64,000 nt of DNA from Candidatus Parcubacteria bacterium (GTDB taxonomy: Bacteria; Patescibacteria; ABY1; BM507; UBA12075), in contig PKTK01000003.1 in NCBI GenBank assembly GCA_002869165.1, positions 62,001 through 126,000 on the forward strand, written 5' to 3'. The notes under the pieces are model-generated. The model was given only the letters and a program-made list of their open reading frames with translations. It ran no database searches and was not told the DNA's origin. The translations under genes and the position numbers were made by a program. Numbering within the stretch: the first letter of the stretch is position 1; each line of letters begins with the position of its first letter. This document shows positions 1 through 7,964 of the stretch, piece by piece.

Positions 1-41
1 CTCTTCCGCTCCGCTTCAGAGCCCCAGGGAGACAAAGGAAA
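1..41. repeat. Right end of a MITE-like intergenic repeat
   Basis: GC-rich stretch cut by the window edge. It ends in CCCCAGGGAGACAAAGG, which closely matches the right ends of the repeats at 22274-22368 (CCCCAGGGTGACAAAGG) and 57425-57593 (CCCCAGGATTACAAAA). It is therefore probably the terminal part of another copy of the same non-coding element. Confidence 0.6.
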
Positions 42-80
42 ATTTATCTTTTCATTTTATTTTAATTTTTTCCCATTATA

Positions 81-89
81 TGCTATAAT
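81..89 (+). promoter_or_regulatory. Extended -10 promoter for the first pilin gene
   Basis: TGCTATAAT is a consensus extended -10 (TGnTATAAT). The -35 region around 61-66 (TTTAAT) is weak. Transcription would start near 96 and give a leader of about 170 nt that contains the inverted repeat at 118-184. Confidence 0.5.
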
Positions 90-117
90 GGGGATAAGTA
101 TAAATAGACTATAGAGC

Positions 118-184
118 ACAGATAACAGATAACAGGAAATTTATTATTAGATTTTCTGTTATCTGTCGTCTGTTATCTGTTATC
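118..184. repeat. Reiterated GATAACAG inverted repeat in the pilin leader
   Basis: The left arm (118-137) has two GATAACAG words. The right arm (154-184) has CTGTTATC words in the opposite sense, so the RNA can form a long AT-rich hairpin followed by TTTTAAT. It lies between the promoter and the pilin start, so it could act as a leader hairpin or attenuator; this is inference. Confidence 0.6.
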
Positions 185-266
185 TTTTAATAATTAATCC
201 TCATTTTTGTTGGTTTAATTTCTAGAATTAAGCTAATAAGCGTGTTTTTTAGAAAGGTGGTGAAAT

Positions 267-743
267 ATGAAAAACACTAATCAAAAAGGTTTTACCTTAA
301 TCGAGCTACTAGTTGTTATCGCTATCATTGGTTTACTTTCAACCATGGCTGTGATCTCACTAAACTCAGCTCGTGCTAAAGCTAGAGACGCTAGACGTCT
401 ATCTGATGTTAAACAATTATCAACTATGCTTTCACTAGAAGCTGCTGATAATCCAAATGCTCCTTTAGAAGGTTGTGACACAGCTAATGATCTAACAACT
501 GATTGTACAGGACCTGGCCAAATAACATCTGAATTTTCAAAGTTTGAAGATCCAACTACTCCAGATACACAATGTACTGATCCAGCTGTGGGTGATGTTA
601 CTACATGTGGTTATTCAATTGTTAATTCAGCGTCAACAGTGGGTGCTACAACTACTCAGATTAGATTTTATTTGGAAAATGATTCAGGTGGTTTGTCTGC
701 CGGTTTAAACACAATTAACTCAGAAGGTATTTTTAATCCATAA
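267..743 (+). CDS. Type IV pilin / type II pseudopilin (GspG/PilA-like)
   Basis: 158 aa. A short basic leader ends at Gly8 and is followed by the class III prepilin motif GFTLIELLVVIAIIG, with Glu at +5 and one N-terminal hydrophobic helix. The helix continues into RAKARDARRLSDVKQL, the usual start of the globular domain. The C-terminal head has four cysteines that could form disulfides. A strong Shine-Dalgarno sequence (AAAGGTGGTG, 253-262) fixes the start. The prepilin peptidase at 2476 would cut after Gly8. It is the first gene of a pilus locus and is followed by a terminator, so it is probably transcribed alone and may be the major subunit. The head domain resembles that of the next pilin. 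Confidence 0.9.
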   Translation: MKNTNQKGFTLIELLVVIAIIGLLSTMAVISLNSARAKARDARRLSDVKQLSTMLSLEAADNPNAPLEGCDTANDLTTDCTGPGQITSEFSKFEDPTTPDTQCTDPAVGDVTTCGYSIVNSASTVGATTTQIRFYLENDSGGLSAGLNTINSEGIFNP

Positions 744-766
744 TCAGATTTGATATAAGAAAAACA

Positions 767-801
767 AAAAACTGCCCAATTTGAGCAGTTTTTTGTTTTT
801 T
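767..801 (+). terminator. Rho-independent terminator after the first pilin
   Basis: The stem AAAAACTGC/GCAGTTTTT with a short loop is followed by a long T tract (TTTTTGTTTTTTTT). It lies about 25 bp after the pilin stop. Confidence 0.85.
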
Positions 802-815
802 TTGTGCTACTCTAC

Positions 816-880
816 GTGTTATCCTGAACGAAAGTGAAGCCCGCCTAACCGGACGGGCTTCACTTCGTTCAGAATAACAC
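816..880. repeat. REP-like long hairpin
   Basis: A nearly perfect inverted repeat with a stem of about 27 bp (GTGTTATCCTGAACG... against ...CGTTCAGAATAACAC) and a GC-rich centre. It is much richer in GC than its surroundings. The TTATYCTGAACGAA type of sequence recalls widespread intergenic palindromes. It is non-coding and looks like a member of a dispersed family. Confidence 0.7.
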
Positions 881-952
881 AAAAGAAGACGGTAGTACTT
901 GAAATAAGTTGATAATATACTAGTTTAAAAATTATAAATAATAAAATCAAAA

Positions 953-1015
953 AGTGTTATGTGATATGTGCTGTGTTGTGTTGTGTGATTTATGATATGT
1001 GTTTCATGATATGTG
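953..1015. repeat. Short TGATATGTG reiterated repeat
   Basis: TGATATGTG occurs at 962, 993 and 1007, embedded in TGTG-rich sequence just upstream of the next promoter. It contains no gene. It belongs to the set of intergenic spacers here that are built by repeating one short word. Confidence 0.5.
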
Positions 1016-1022
1016 AAAAATG

Positions 1023-1031
1023 TGTTATAAT
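1023..1031 (+). promoter_or_regulatory. Extended -10 promoter of the second pilin
   Basis: TGTTATAAT fits the extended -10 consensus. The expected transcription start falls at about 1038, which is the ATG at 1038. The message could therefore be leaderless, or have a very short leader if the ATG at 1047 is used. Confidence 0.45.
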
Positions 1032-1037
1032 ATAAAT

Positions 1038-1535
1038 ATGTACAAAATGGAAATAAATAATAAAGGCTTTACTTTAATTGAGCTACTAGTTGTGATTGCT
1101 ATTATTGGCGTACTTTCAACATTTGCTCTTATTTCCTTGGTAAATGCAAGTGCCAGAGCTCGTGACTCTGAAAGACTCTCAGATGTAAACAATCTAGCCA
1201 AGGCGCTTAGTTTTGATGCGTCTAATAATTCAAGTGATAAAGTCATGTGTGGTATGGATCCATGCGGGGCAGGGGTTTTGACCAATCTAGCAACAGCACC
1301 TGTTTTTGTGGCGTCTGAATTTCCCAAATTTCAAGACCCTAATTATAAAGCAGGCTCACCAAATCCATGTACAGTAACTTCAAATAGTAGATGTGATTAT
1401 TCTTTTGCTTTTGATGGTGCCAATGCAAATGCCAATATTGGTAGTACTACTATTCTTTTTTGGTTAGAGGAAGACACTGGAACATTGAGTAAAGGCCTTA
1501 ACAAAATAACTACTAGTGGAACCTTTAATCCATAA
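1038..1535 (+). CDS. Type IV pilin / pseudopilin (second copy)
   Basis: 165 aa from ATG 1038; ATG 1047 (MEINNKG) is an equally good start. A longer frame to 1020 exists, but the likely -10 element lies inside it. The prepilin motif GFTLIELLVVIAIIG is followed by a hydrophobic helix and a small cysteine-containing head. The C-terminus (FWLEEDTGTLSKGLN) aligns with the first pilin (FYLENDSGGLSAGLN), so the two are paralogues. It would be matured by the peptidase at 2476 and assembled in the inner membrane as a major or minor pilus subunit. The minor pilin-like gene follows 11 bp downstream. Confidence 0.88.
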   Translation: MYKMEINNKGFTLIELLVVIAIIGVLSTFALISLVNASARARDSERLSDVNNLAKALSFDASNNSSDKVMCGMDPCGAGVLTNLATAPVFVASEFPKFQDPNYKAGSPNPCTVTSNSRCDYSFAFDGANANANIGSTTILFWLEEDTGTLSKGLNKITTSGTFNP

Positions 1536-1546
1536 TTTTTAAATAT

Positions 1547-1915
1547 ATGAATGACTACGATCAAACAGAGTCTAAGATAAATTGGCGTCAAGCAATTGTT
1601 TTGCTTGCTATTACGTCATTTTTTGCTATTGCTGCCAGTTTTATGATTATGAATGCTCGCAAGGAGACTAGGGATGTAAAGCGAATAGCAGATATTCGGG
1701 CAATCCAGCATGCGCTTGAGTTATATTTTTATGACTGCAACCACTATCCTAGTTCAGTTGAAGCAGGAGGTTCTATTTCGTCAGTCAATCAATGTCAGGG
1801 GAATGTTTATATGGAATCCGTTCCGATTGATCCTAATTTTATAGTCTACTCTTATCTTCCTTGCAAGGATGAGGCAGGCACCGATTGTGAAGCCGGACTT
1901 AGCCAGCCATTATAA
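1547..1915 (+). CDS. Minor pilin-like protein, C-terminus cut off by an in-frame TAA
   Basis: 122 aa to the stop at 1913-1915. There is one N-terminal membrane helix and the helix continuation ARKETRDVKRIADIRAIQ typical of pilins, but no prepilin cleavage motif, so it may stay as a membrane-anchored minor component. Reading on in the same frame to 2005 gives a further 29 residues containing YELESDTESVLAGRHVA. This aligns with the C-termini of both preceding pilins (FYLENDSGGLSAGLN and FWLEEDTGTLSKGLN). The gene was therefore about 152 codons and is now interrupted by one nonsense codon, or is read through. Confidence 0.75.
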   Translation: MNDYDQTESKINWRQAIVLLAITSFFAIAASFMIMNARKETRDVKRIADIRAIQHALELYFYDCNHYPSSVEAGGSISSVNQCQGNVYMESVPIDPNFIVYSYLPCKDEAGTDCEAGLSQPL

Positions 1916-2012
1916 TATCAGTTGTATTACGAACTAGAATCAGATACAGAAAGCGTCTTGGCAGGCAGACACGTGGCTATGCCAGGGAAGTTAGCAGCTA
2001 AATAAAATTATT

Positions 2013-2463
2013 AATTTATAATTTGTAATTTTTAAACAATTTATAATGATTTAATTTTAAGCTTATATGAAATATGATTTGGAGGAAAGAACGATAATGT
2101 TTAGTAAATCTGTTATTAGACTTCTTAAAAACATAAGACTAAATGAATATAATAGAAATATAATTAGTCAATTGATTCGATCAGCAACAAGTGTTGGTGC
2201 AAATTATTGTGAAGCAAATGGCGCTAGCAGCAAAAAGGATTTTAGAAATAAAATATATATTTGCAAGAAAGAAATAAAAGAAACAAGATATTGGATAGAA
2301 ATATTAGCAGAAATTAATTGTGAAGAAAAAAAGAAGTTGAGGATAATTTGGAGCGAAGCGCATGAATTAACTTTGATATTTAATAAGATATCAAATTCAT
2401 TAAAATAGATAAATTTATAAATTTGGAAATTAATAATTGTTTAAAAATTACAAATTATAAATT
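2013..2463 (+). mobile_element. IVS-like cassette 1: terminal inverted repeats around a four-helix-bundle gene
   Basis: The 29-nt sequence at 2013-2041 recurs as an exact inverted copy at 2435-2463. Together they bound a 451-bp unit with one gene (2067-2408). The arms begin AATTTATAATTTG on the left. The architecture matches that known for 23S rRNA intervening sequences, where terminal inverted repeats enclose an S23-type gene. The unit lies between pilus genes, not in rRNA. Its mobility is inferred. Confidence 0.6.
2067..2408 (+). CDS. Four-helix-bundle protein (23S rRNA IVS / S23 family)
   Basis: 113 aa, the usual length of this family. It is all-helical, with family landmarks: a basic first helix, then SQLIRSATSVGANYCEANGA, then the KDFRNKIYICKKEIKET helix. 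The GAN-EAxGA-S-KDF pattern is diagnostic. Homologues are encoded by intervening sequences in bacterial 23S rRNA and elsewhere; they form pentameric four-helix bundles of unknown function. It interrupts the pilus gene order and is flanked by inverted repeats. A second member lies at 10233-10592. Its function is unknown. Confidence 0.88.
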   Translation: MKYDLEERTIMFSKSVIRLLKNIRLNEYNRNIISQLIRSATSVGANYCEANGASSKKDFRNKIYICKKEIKETRYWIEILAEINCEEKKKLRIIWSEAHELTLIFNKISNSLK

Positions 2464-2475
2464 ATAAATTTTTAA

Positions 2476-3285
2476 GTGGTTTATTTACTGTTTACATTCA
2501 TTTTCACCCTGGGTCTTATGATAGGCTCTTTTTTGAATTGTCTGATTTGGCGTTTGCATACCGGGGAAGGGATGATGGATAGGTCACGGTGCCCGAAATG
2601 TAAGCATAAAATTTCTTGGTATGACAATATTCCAGTACTGTCATATCTTTTTTTGCTAGGGAAATGTCGACACTGTAAGGAGGGGATTTCTTGGCAGTAC
2701 CCAGTAGTTGAGTTTGTGACAGGAGTATTGTTTTTGCTGGCATTTATGGTAGAATTTCCAATTGATTTTGAAATCCTAAATCTTACATCATTTTTCATAA
2801 TTATAAAAAGCTGGTTTGTGATATCGGTAATGATTATAGTTTTTATTTATGATCTTAGGTGGTATTTAATACTTGACAGAGTGATGATCCCATCATTTAT
2901 TATTGTTTTTTTGCTTAATTTAGCCAGTGGATATCTCTCGGGAAACCTGGTGGAAATTTTGTGGAAATCTTTGATTTGTGGTATAATAGGAGGGAGCTTC
3001 TTTTTAATCCAATTTTTAATTTCCAAAGGCAAGTGGATTGGAGGCGGTGATATCAGGCTAGGCTTTTTGATGGGCCTTGTCCTTTTGTGGCCTGGTGTTA
3101 TTATCGCTTTAATGTTAGCCTATATTTCTGGTGCCATAATTTCTGTATTTCTTATAATGATTGGCAAAAAGAAATGGGGAAGCCAAGTTCCTTTTGGGAT
3201 TTTTTTATCCACAGCTACGATTGTGACAATGTTCTGGGGACAAGTATTGGCTGATTGGTATTTGAATTTAATTTTAGTTACCTAA
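2476..3285 (+). CDS. Prepilin peptidase (type IV leader peptidase, PilD/GspO family)
   Basis: 269 aa polytopic membrane protein. The N-terminal part has MIGSFLNCLIWRL and the tetracysteine zinc site C39-C42...C64-C67 (CPKC and CRHC). The two catalytic aspartates of the GXGD-type aspartic protease are D126 (IYDLRW) and D192 (GGGDIRLG). It cleaves the leader of the prepilins after glycine and, in many members, methylates the new N-terminus. The GTG start at 2476 is 12 bp after the inverted-repeat arm and has no clear Shine-Dalgarno sequence, so translation may depend on upstream context. It serves the pilins on both sides. Confidence 0.93.
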   Translation: MVYLLFTFIFTLGLMIGSFLNCLIWRLHTGEGMMDRSRCPKCKHKISWYDNIPVLSYLFLLGKCRHCKEGISWQYPVVEFVTGVLFLLAFMVEFPIDFEILNLTSFFIIIKSWFVISVMIIVFIYDLRWYLILDRVMIPSFIIVFLLNLASGYLSGNLVEILWKSLICGIIGGSFFLIQFLISKGKWIGGGDIRLGFLMGLVLLWPGVIIALMLAYISGAIISVFLIMIGKKKWGSQVPFGIFLSTATIVTMFWGQVLADWYLNLILVT

Positions 3286-3299
3286 AATAATGATTTAGG

Positions 3300-3360
3300 A
3301 AGTAAGATTTATGAATTAAGAAAAATTTTTCTTAAATCATAAATCATAAATCTTAAATCT
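3300..3360. repeat. AT-rich inverted repeat with reiterated AAATCAT words
   Basis: AAGATTTATGAATTAAG is followed by its near inverted copy, CTTAAATCATAAATC, which continues as further AAATC words. It can form a hairpin with a run of T at its centre. It separates the peptidase gene from the surface protein gene and contains no coding sequence. Confidence 0.55.
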
Positions 3361-3373
3361 AAATATACTCTCT

Positions 3374-5695
3374 ATGCTTTATAAAAAAACTGAAAAATTT
3401 TTATTTTTTTCACTGGTGTTTTTGTTTATTTTTGGCGCCAGTCTTTTTGTATTAAATTCCAAAAAAGCTTCAGCTACTACTTGGGATCCTAGTAATCCTG
3501 ATAATACCCACAATCTATCAGGTTTTGCTTGGGCTGATACTATAGGTTGGATTTCTTTCAATTCAGCTAATTGTGATTCTGATGATAACGGCTTAACTGA
3601 TAAGGGTAATTATGCTAATTGTCAAATGTTAGTGCCAGGGGGAGATCCGGTAAATCCAACTTGGGGAGTAACAATTGACAGAACAACTAAAGAGATGACA
3701 GGTTATGCCTGGAGTTCCAATGTTGGCTGGATTTGTTTTGGTACCTCTTGTACAGGACCAGCAGTTACAGCAAGTGGTAATGATACAGCTGATGCATATT
3801 TTTACCCAAATTATATAGATGGTTATGCTCAAGTAGTATCTCTTGGGGATGATGGTTGGATAAGCTTGGATGGCGCTACATATGGTGTTACCTGGAATCA
3901 AACTAACTTAGAGCTTGAAGGTTATGCTTGGAATGGAAATGATACTGCTGGAGTGGGTATTGGCTGGATTTCTTTTAATGCTAATAATTGCGACACCGAC
4001 GATAATGGATTCATTGATGTTGGTTGTGGCGGAGATAACGCTACGGATGTAGTAACTGATTACTATGTGATTGCAAACTTAAACCTCCCTCCTACGTATA
4101 TTGATGCAGGACTTTATGAACCTGTTCCATCGGATGTTGAGCTTGATCCTACAGTTACATATTTTGCAGAGGGTGACAATGTTTCCTTTAGAGCAGAGTG
4201 GAGTGAAATAAACTTAACAGATCATGTAATAGCATATTTTTGTAAACATGATGATGATATTGATAATTCTAGCGGAACTTATGATACTTGGAGATGTAAT
4301 GATAGGGATGGCAATGGTAACTTGAATGAAGATCATTGGTGTGCCTCAGCTCCAGTTCAGTACAATGGTACAGATTTTCCGCTGGCTGAGTGTAGCAAGA
4401 CTCTTAGCTCTGCTGATATTGGAAGTTTCGGTGCCAAGAATATTTTTGTTACTTTGTGTGATGAATGGGGTGAATGCGTTGGCCCATATCAAATAGATGA
4501 TTTGAATACCAATGACGCGCCAGATATTGACGGTTTTAGCGGTGTGAATGCTGATGGAGATGAATGGGCAACAGCTCCATATCTGGATGATGGAGTGGAT
4601 GATGAGATTATTCATTTCTCTGTTGATTGGACTGATACTTTGAATAATGGATTTATGAATTTGCGAATATGTAAATCAAATAATTTTACTGAATCAACTA
4701 TGACCTGTGATGATGATAGTTGGTGTGAATTAGACGGATCTTCAACAGGCGGAGCTAATTCTGGTACATTGGGATGCGAATATACAGCTTTAGAATCTGA
4801 TGCTGGTGATAATGATTACTATGTATATGTATGTGATTATTATGGAACCTGCACTAGTGATCCTGGTGATGATTCCAATAAAGGATCTTTTCTTGTTAAC
4901 CTTCGACCTGAAGTTACTGTGATGAGTGCACCAAACTTTGGTCCTGATGCAGCTTGTAAAAATGATGTAGATGACAAAGATTTGCAAGTTGGACTTTATT
5001 GGACTGTATCTGATGGAGATAGTGGAAGCGAAATCAAAAAAGTATCAGTATATGTAGATAGAGTCAGTGATACTTATCAGATCGAGTTAGATGACGATGA
5101 ATTGACAAATGATTGTGCTACAAATCCATCTAATAATAATTGTGAATCAGTAATAAGCTCCGCTCTGTATCCTAATATTGGCTGGGGAGAGAGTTATACT
5201 TGGCAGGTACGGGTAAATGATGGTTATGCTTGGTCTGATTGGAGAAATTTTGATCATAGTGCAGGTGATACCTTGACAAATGATTCAGGCGCAAACGCAG
5301 ATTCTGTAAATGGAGACAATACCACTTTCACAACTTATGCTCACAATTTCCCAGTACCAATTCCTGATGGCACTAGTGTTGGTTTCCAGCCTGATCCGCC
5401 AAGTGCTGGAGAGGAGACTAAGTTAACACCACCTTCTGTTTATTATGAGGCAAATAAGTTTGGCTCTGATACTACAGATTGTTCAGGTATTTGTAGTTAT
5501 AACTGGTCGGTTACCGATGGATCATTTGTTGATTCTTCAGAAACAGAGGAAATTCCTAGAATGATATTTAATAACGACGGAGATACAGAAGGTTATGGAT
5601 TTACCGTAACTGACCCAGATGGTTATACATGTTCAACAGGAGATTTGGACGCGGATGTCAACAAAGATCTGCCTTCTTGGACGGAAACTTATTAG
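3374..5695 (+). CDS. Large secreted surface protein with Gly-Trp repeats
   Basis: 773 aa, acidic. The N-terminal signal sequence (LFFSLVFLFIFGASLFVL, probable cleavage after ASA near residue 34) indicates export. Residues 45-205 contain four degenerate repeats of the form GYAW...GWISFN: SGFAWADTIGWISFN, GYAWSSNVGWICFG, GYAQ...DDGWISLDG and GYAWNGN...GWISFN. Pairs such as CDSDDNGLTD look like calcium-binding Asp-rich turns. The remainder has fibronectin/PKD-like beta segments with many paired cysteines. Such proteins are common next to pilin genes in CPR genomes. The position inside the pilus locus suggests an adhesin or pilus-associated surface protein; this is inference. Confidence 0.75.
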   Translation: MLYKKTEKFLFFSLVFLFIFGASLFVLNSKKASATTWDPSNPDNTHNLSGFAWADTIGWISFNSANCDSDDNGLTDKGNYANCQMLVPGGDPVNPTWGVTIDRTTKEMTGYAWSSNVGWICFGTSCTGPAVTASGNDTADAYFYPNYIDGYAQVVSLGDDGWISLDGATYGVTWNQTNLELEGYAWNGNDTAGVGIGWISFNANNCDTDDNGFIDVGCGGDNATDVVTDYYVIANLNLPPTYIDAGLYEPVPSDVELDPTVTYFAEGDNVSFRAEWSEINLTDHVIAYFCKHDDDIDNSSGTYDTWRCNDRDGNGNLNEDHWCASAPVQYNGTDFPLAECSKTLSSADIGSFGAKNIFVTLCDEWGECVGPYQIDDLNTNDAPDIDGFSGVNADGDEWATAPYLDDGVDDEIIHFSVDWTDTLNNGFMNLRICKSNNFTESTMTCDDDSWCELDGSSTGGANSGTLGCEYTALESDAGDNDYYVYVCDYYGTCTSDPGDDSNKGSFLVNLRPEVTVMSAPNFGPDAACKNDVDDKDLQVGLYWTVSDGDSGSEIKKVSVYVDRVSDTYQIELDDDELTNDCATNPSNNNCESVISSALYPNIGWGESYTWQVRVNDGYAWSDWRNFDHSAGDTLTNDSGANADSVNGDNTTFTTYAHNFPVPIPDGTSVGFQPDPPSAGEETKLTPPSVYYEANKFGSDTTDCSGICSYNWSVTDGSFVDSSETEEIPRMIFNNDGDTEGYGFTVTDPDGYTCSTGDLDADVNKDLPSWTETY

Positions 5696-5704
5696 TTTAT
5701 CAAT

Positions 5705-5738
5705 GGGCTTAGCTTGTAGCTAGCTGAGCCCTCTTCTT
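5705..5738 (+). terminator. Hairpin terminator or attenuator after the surface protein
   Basis: GGGCTTAGCT pairs with AGCTGAGCCC across a short loop, a 10-bp stem with one G-T pair. It is followed by TCTTCTT. It lies between the surface protein stop and the next pseudopilin start, so it could reduce readthrough into the minor pilin operon. Confidence 0.6.
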
Positions 5739-5744
5739 ATATAA

Positions 5745-6320
5745 ATGATTACAAAGAGGATAAAACAGAATAAAACAGGAGCTTCTATTGTGGAAATGTT
5801 AGTAGTGATATCGATACTTGTTACGATGTCAGCTGCTATGTTTTTGGGTGTGCGAAGTGTTGGTGGTGTGCAAAAACTGGCCATGTCTACTCAGCAACTT
5901 GCTAGTGATATTAGACTCATGCAAAGCAATGTTTTGAATTTGCGAGATTTTAATGGTACTTTTCCTGATGGTGGATGGGGGGTTTTTATTAACAAGGCGA
6001 CTAGCACCAATTATATTATGTTTGCTGACCTTGACGATGTTGACTATATGAATGGTGATAATAGTACTTATGATCAATCTACAGAAACATATCGAACAGT
6101 GGAAATGACTGGTGGCGTAGAGATCAAAGAAATTCTGGTAGATGACGCACCAGTAAATTCATTCTTAGTTGCATATATTCCACCAGAGCCTTTGGTAAAT
6201 ATTTGTGATGATGCAGGGATTTGCGGTTATAATAAAGTAGAGATAACTTTGGCAAATTTTGACAATGACCCAAAAATTATTGATATTAATAAATACGGCT
6301 TAATTGATATTCAAAACTAA
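5745..6320 (+). CDS. Pseudopilin-like minor pilin (GspH/FimT type)
   Basis: 191 aa. The prepilin-type N-terminus TGASIVEMLVVISILVTMS has Glu at the +5 position after Gly but replaces the usual Phe with Ala. A single hydrophobic helix follows, then QQLASDIRLMQSNVLN, as in GspH/FimT proteins. The C-terminal beta-rich head includes CDDAGICGYNKVEITL. Its stop overlaps the start of the next gene by one base (TAATG), so it is the first gene of a tightly coupled four-gene minor pilin operon (5745-7872). These proteins probably form the initiating tip complex of the pilus. Confidence 0.82.
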   Translation: MITKRIKQNKTGASIVEMLVVISILVTMSAAMFLGVRSVGGVQKLAMSTQQLASDIRLMQSNVLNLRDFNGTFPDGGWGVFINKATSTNYIMFADLDDVDYMNGDNSTYDQSTETYRTVEMTGGVEIKEILVDDAPVNSFLVAYIPPEPLVNICDDAGICGYNKVEITLANFDNDPKIIDINKYGLIDIQN

Positions 6321-6859
6321 TGAAGAAATCATTACTAAAAAATAATCAAGGTTTTACACTAATTGAATTGTTGGTTTCTTTTATAATAATCACATCTTCT
6401 GTTTTGGGGATTTTTTCGTTGATTATCCAGAATATTCAAGTGCAAAAAATAAACAAAGACCAGTTAATTGCCTCACAGCTTGCTCAAGAAGGCCTGGAGC
6501 TAGTTAGAAATATTAGAGACTATAATTGGTTGCATGATGATATTTATGATACCTGGTACGGAATTACAGGTGGATCATCCGTAGAGTTTTCTATTATTGA
6601 TTATAATGATTCAGCTGAAGCTGGAGTAACTCCAGTTACTGGTATTAGTGATCCTCAGACACGTTTATATAAAAATGCGAATGGTTTTTATACTCATGAT
6701 GTTACGGGCACAGCCACGCAATTTTCTCGAGTTATAAAAATTGAATATGATGATATTACTTCTCCTGAGCAAATAATGGTTGAGAGCAATGTGCAATGGG
6801 AAATAAATGGAAAAACATATAATTATATAGCTGATACAATATTGTATGATTGGAGATAA
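6320..6859 (+). CDS. PilV-like minor pilin
   Basis: 179 aa with prepilin motif QGFTLIELLVSFIIITSSVLG. Immediately after the helix come SQLAQEGLELVRNIRD residues, which are characteristic of PilV/GspI-type minor pilins. The head ends in a membrane-distal beta segment. It is translationally coupled to the preceding gene (TAATG) and overlaps the next by 14 bp. Confidence 0.82.
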   Translation: MKKSLLKNNQGFTLIELLVSFIIITSSVLGIFSLIIQNIQVQKINKDQLIASQLAQEGLELVRNIRDYNWLHDDIYDTWYGITGGSSVEFSIIDYNDSAEAGVTPVTGISDPQTRLYKNANGFYTHDVTGTATQFSRVIKIEYDDITSPEQIMVESNVQWEINGKTYNYIADTILYDWR

Positions 6860-7409
6860 AATAATTACAAACAAAAAGGCCTACACTTTGGTAGAATTAA
6901 TGGTTTCTATTGCGGTTTTTATAATGCTTATGCTTACTGCTACGTCAATATTTCAGTCGGTAAATAAAAATCAAGTCAATGCCATTGCAGCGCAAAGTGT
7001 ACAAGAGAGCATGCGTTTTGCTTTGGAGATGATGAGTAAAGAGCTTAGATCAGCGCAGAAAAGTAATGATGATTGTGTCGGAGGTGTAACAAATAAGGTA
7101 TATAATTTTGAAAATATCGGAGCTCCTTATAATGATTCATTGATATTTAAGAATAGATTTGGGGAGTGTGTGTATTATTGTATTGACGGAGGCAGGTTGA
7201 TGGTAGTAAGAAACGGTACTAGTTTGGCTATTACTCCCGATGAAGTTATAATAAGCAATCTTGAAGTTGATATTGTAGATGATGTAATTGGGGCTTTTCA
7301 CAGTATACAGCCAAAAGTTACTATCAAGTTTGATTCGGTTATGAACCATCCGACAGATAAATATAATATGTCTATGCAAACAAGTATTTCAAGCAGATAT
7401 TATGAATAA
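6846..7409 (+). CDS. PilW-like minor pilin (GspJ type)
   Basis: 187 aa. The leader ends in KKA and is followed by YTLVELMVSIAVFIMLM, a variant prepilin motif with Ala in place of Gly before the cleavage site. VQESMRFALEMMSKELRSAQ matches the PilW/GspJ helix extension. The start overlaps the previous gene by 14 bp and the end overlaps the next by 8 bp. It probably acts with its neighbours in the pilus tip. Confidence 0.8.
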   Translation: MIGDKIITNKKAYTLVELMVSIAVFIMLMLTATSIFQSVNKNQVNAIAAQSVQESMRFALEMMSKELRSAQKSNDDCVGGVTNKVYNFENIGAPYNDSLIFKNRFGECVYYCIDGGRLMVVRNGTSLAITPDEVIISNLEVDIVDDVIGAFHSIQPKVTIKFDSVMNHPTDKYNMSMQTSISSRYYE

Positions 7410-7872
7410 AATAATTAAAAACAATCAAGGCGCAACTGCTATTCTTTTTACCATGCTGGTTTTATCAGCTATGCTTTTTGTCGCCTTGACTGCTAGTAAT
7501 ATAATTCAGAATGGTCTCAAGATGAGTCAAGCACATTTGAACTCAACCAAGGCTTATTATGGTGCTGAAGCAGGGGCTGAGAAAGTGCTTTGGGAAATAA
7601 GAAAGAATGGTCAGGATCCTATAGAGAATGCTTGGGATGGTTCCGGTGGTCAGTGTATAGAATTTGATGCTTATCCTAGCGGCGTTATTCACCCTGATCA
7701 TACAGCTCTCTGTAATACTGTGTCTAGTGATATAATTAAGCAAGAATTAGACAATGAGGTGATATATAGAATAGAATATAGCTATAGTGGCGGTAGAGTT
7801 AGATTTAAAAATGTTGGAAATTATCATGATGTTACTCAGAGAGTGGTGGAGGTTACATATGTGGATAATTAG
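7402..7872 (+). CDS. PilX-like minor pilin component
   Basis: 156 aa. The N-terminal segment NNQGATAILFTMLVLSAML lacks the Glu+5 of true pilins but has a hydrophobic helix. It is followed by STKAYYGAEAGAEKVLWEIRKNG; the A-x-x-AEAG-E pattern is typical of PilX/GspK-like proteins. It is the last gene of the minor pilin operon and is followed by a terminator. Confidence 0.75.
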   Translation: MNKIIKNNQGATAILFTMLVLSAMLFVALTASNIIQNGLKMSQAHLNSTKAYYGAEAGAEKVLWEIRKNGQDPIENAWDGSGGQCIEFDAYPSGVIHPDHTALCNTVSSDIIKQELDNEVIYRIEYSYSGGRVRFKNVGNYHDVTQRVVEVTYVDN

Positions 7873-7892
7873 CTTGGAAAATATTGTTTAGA

Positions 7893-7932
7893 TAAAAAAG
7901 ACTTGGCATAGACCAAGTTTTTTTGATATAAT
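7893..7932 (+). promoter_or_regulatory. ligA: Terminator of the pilus operon overlapping the ligA promoter
   Basis: The stem ACTTGG/CCAAGT followed by seven T looks like an intrinsic terminator. The same bases contain TTGGCA (7903-7908), an 18-bp spacer and TATAAT (7927-7932) with TG one base upstream, which is a good promoter. Termination of the pilus operon and initiation of ligA thus share sequence. Confidence 0.6.
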
Positions 7933-7964
7933 AAAAGCATATAATATTAGCTAAAAATTTAGAA

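Noticed and set aside
281..481. Open frames antisense to pilin genes (281-481, 1025-1327 and similar throughout)
   Set aside because: They lie opposite well-identified genes, have no ribosome binding sites and resemble no known family.
953..1015. CRISPR array
   Set aside because: Repeat words are only 9 bp, unevenly spaced, without spacers of constant length, and no cas genes are in the window.
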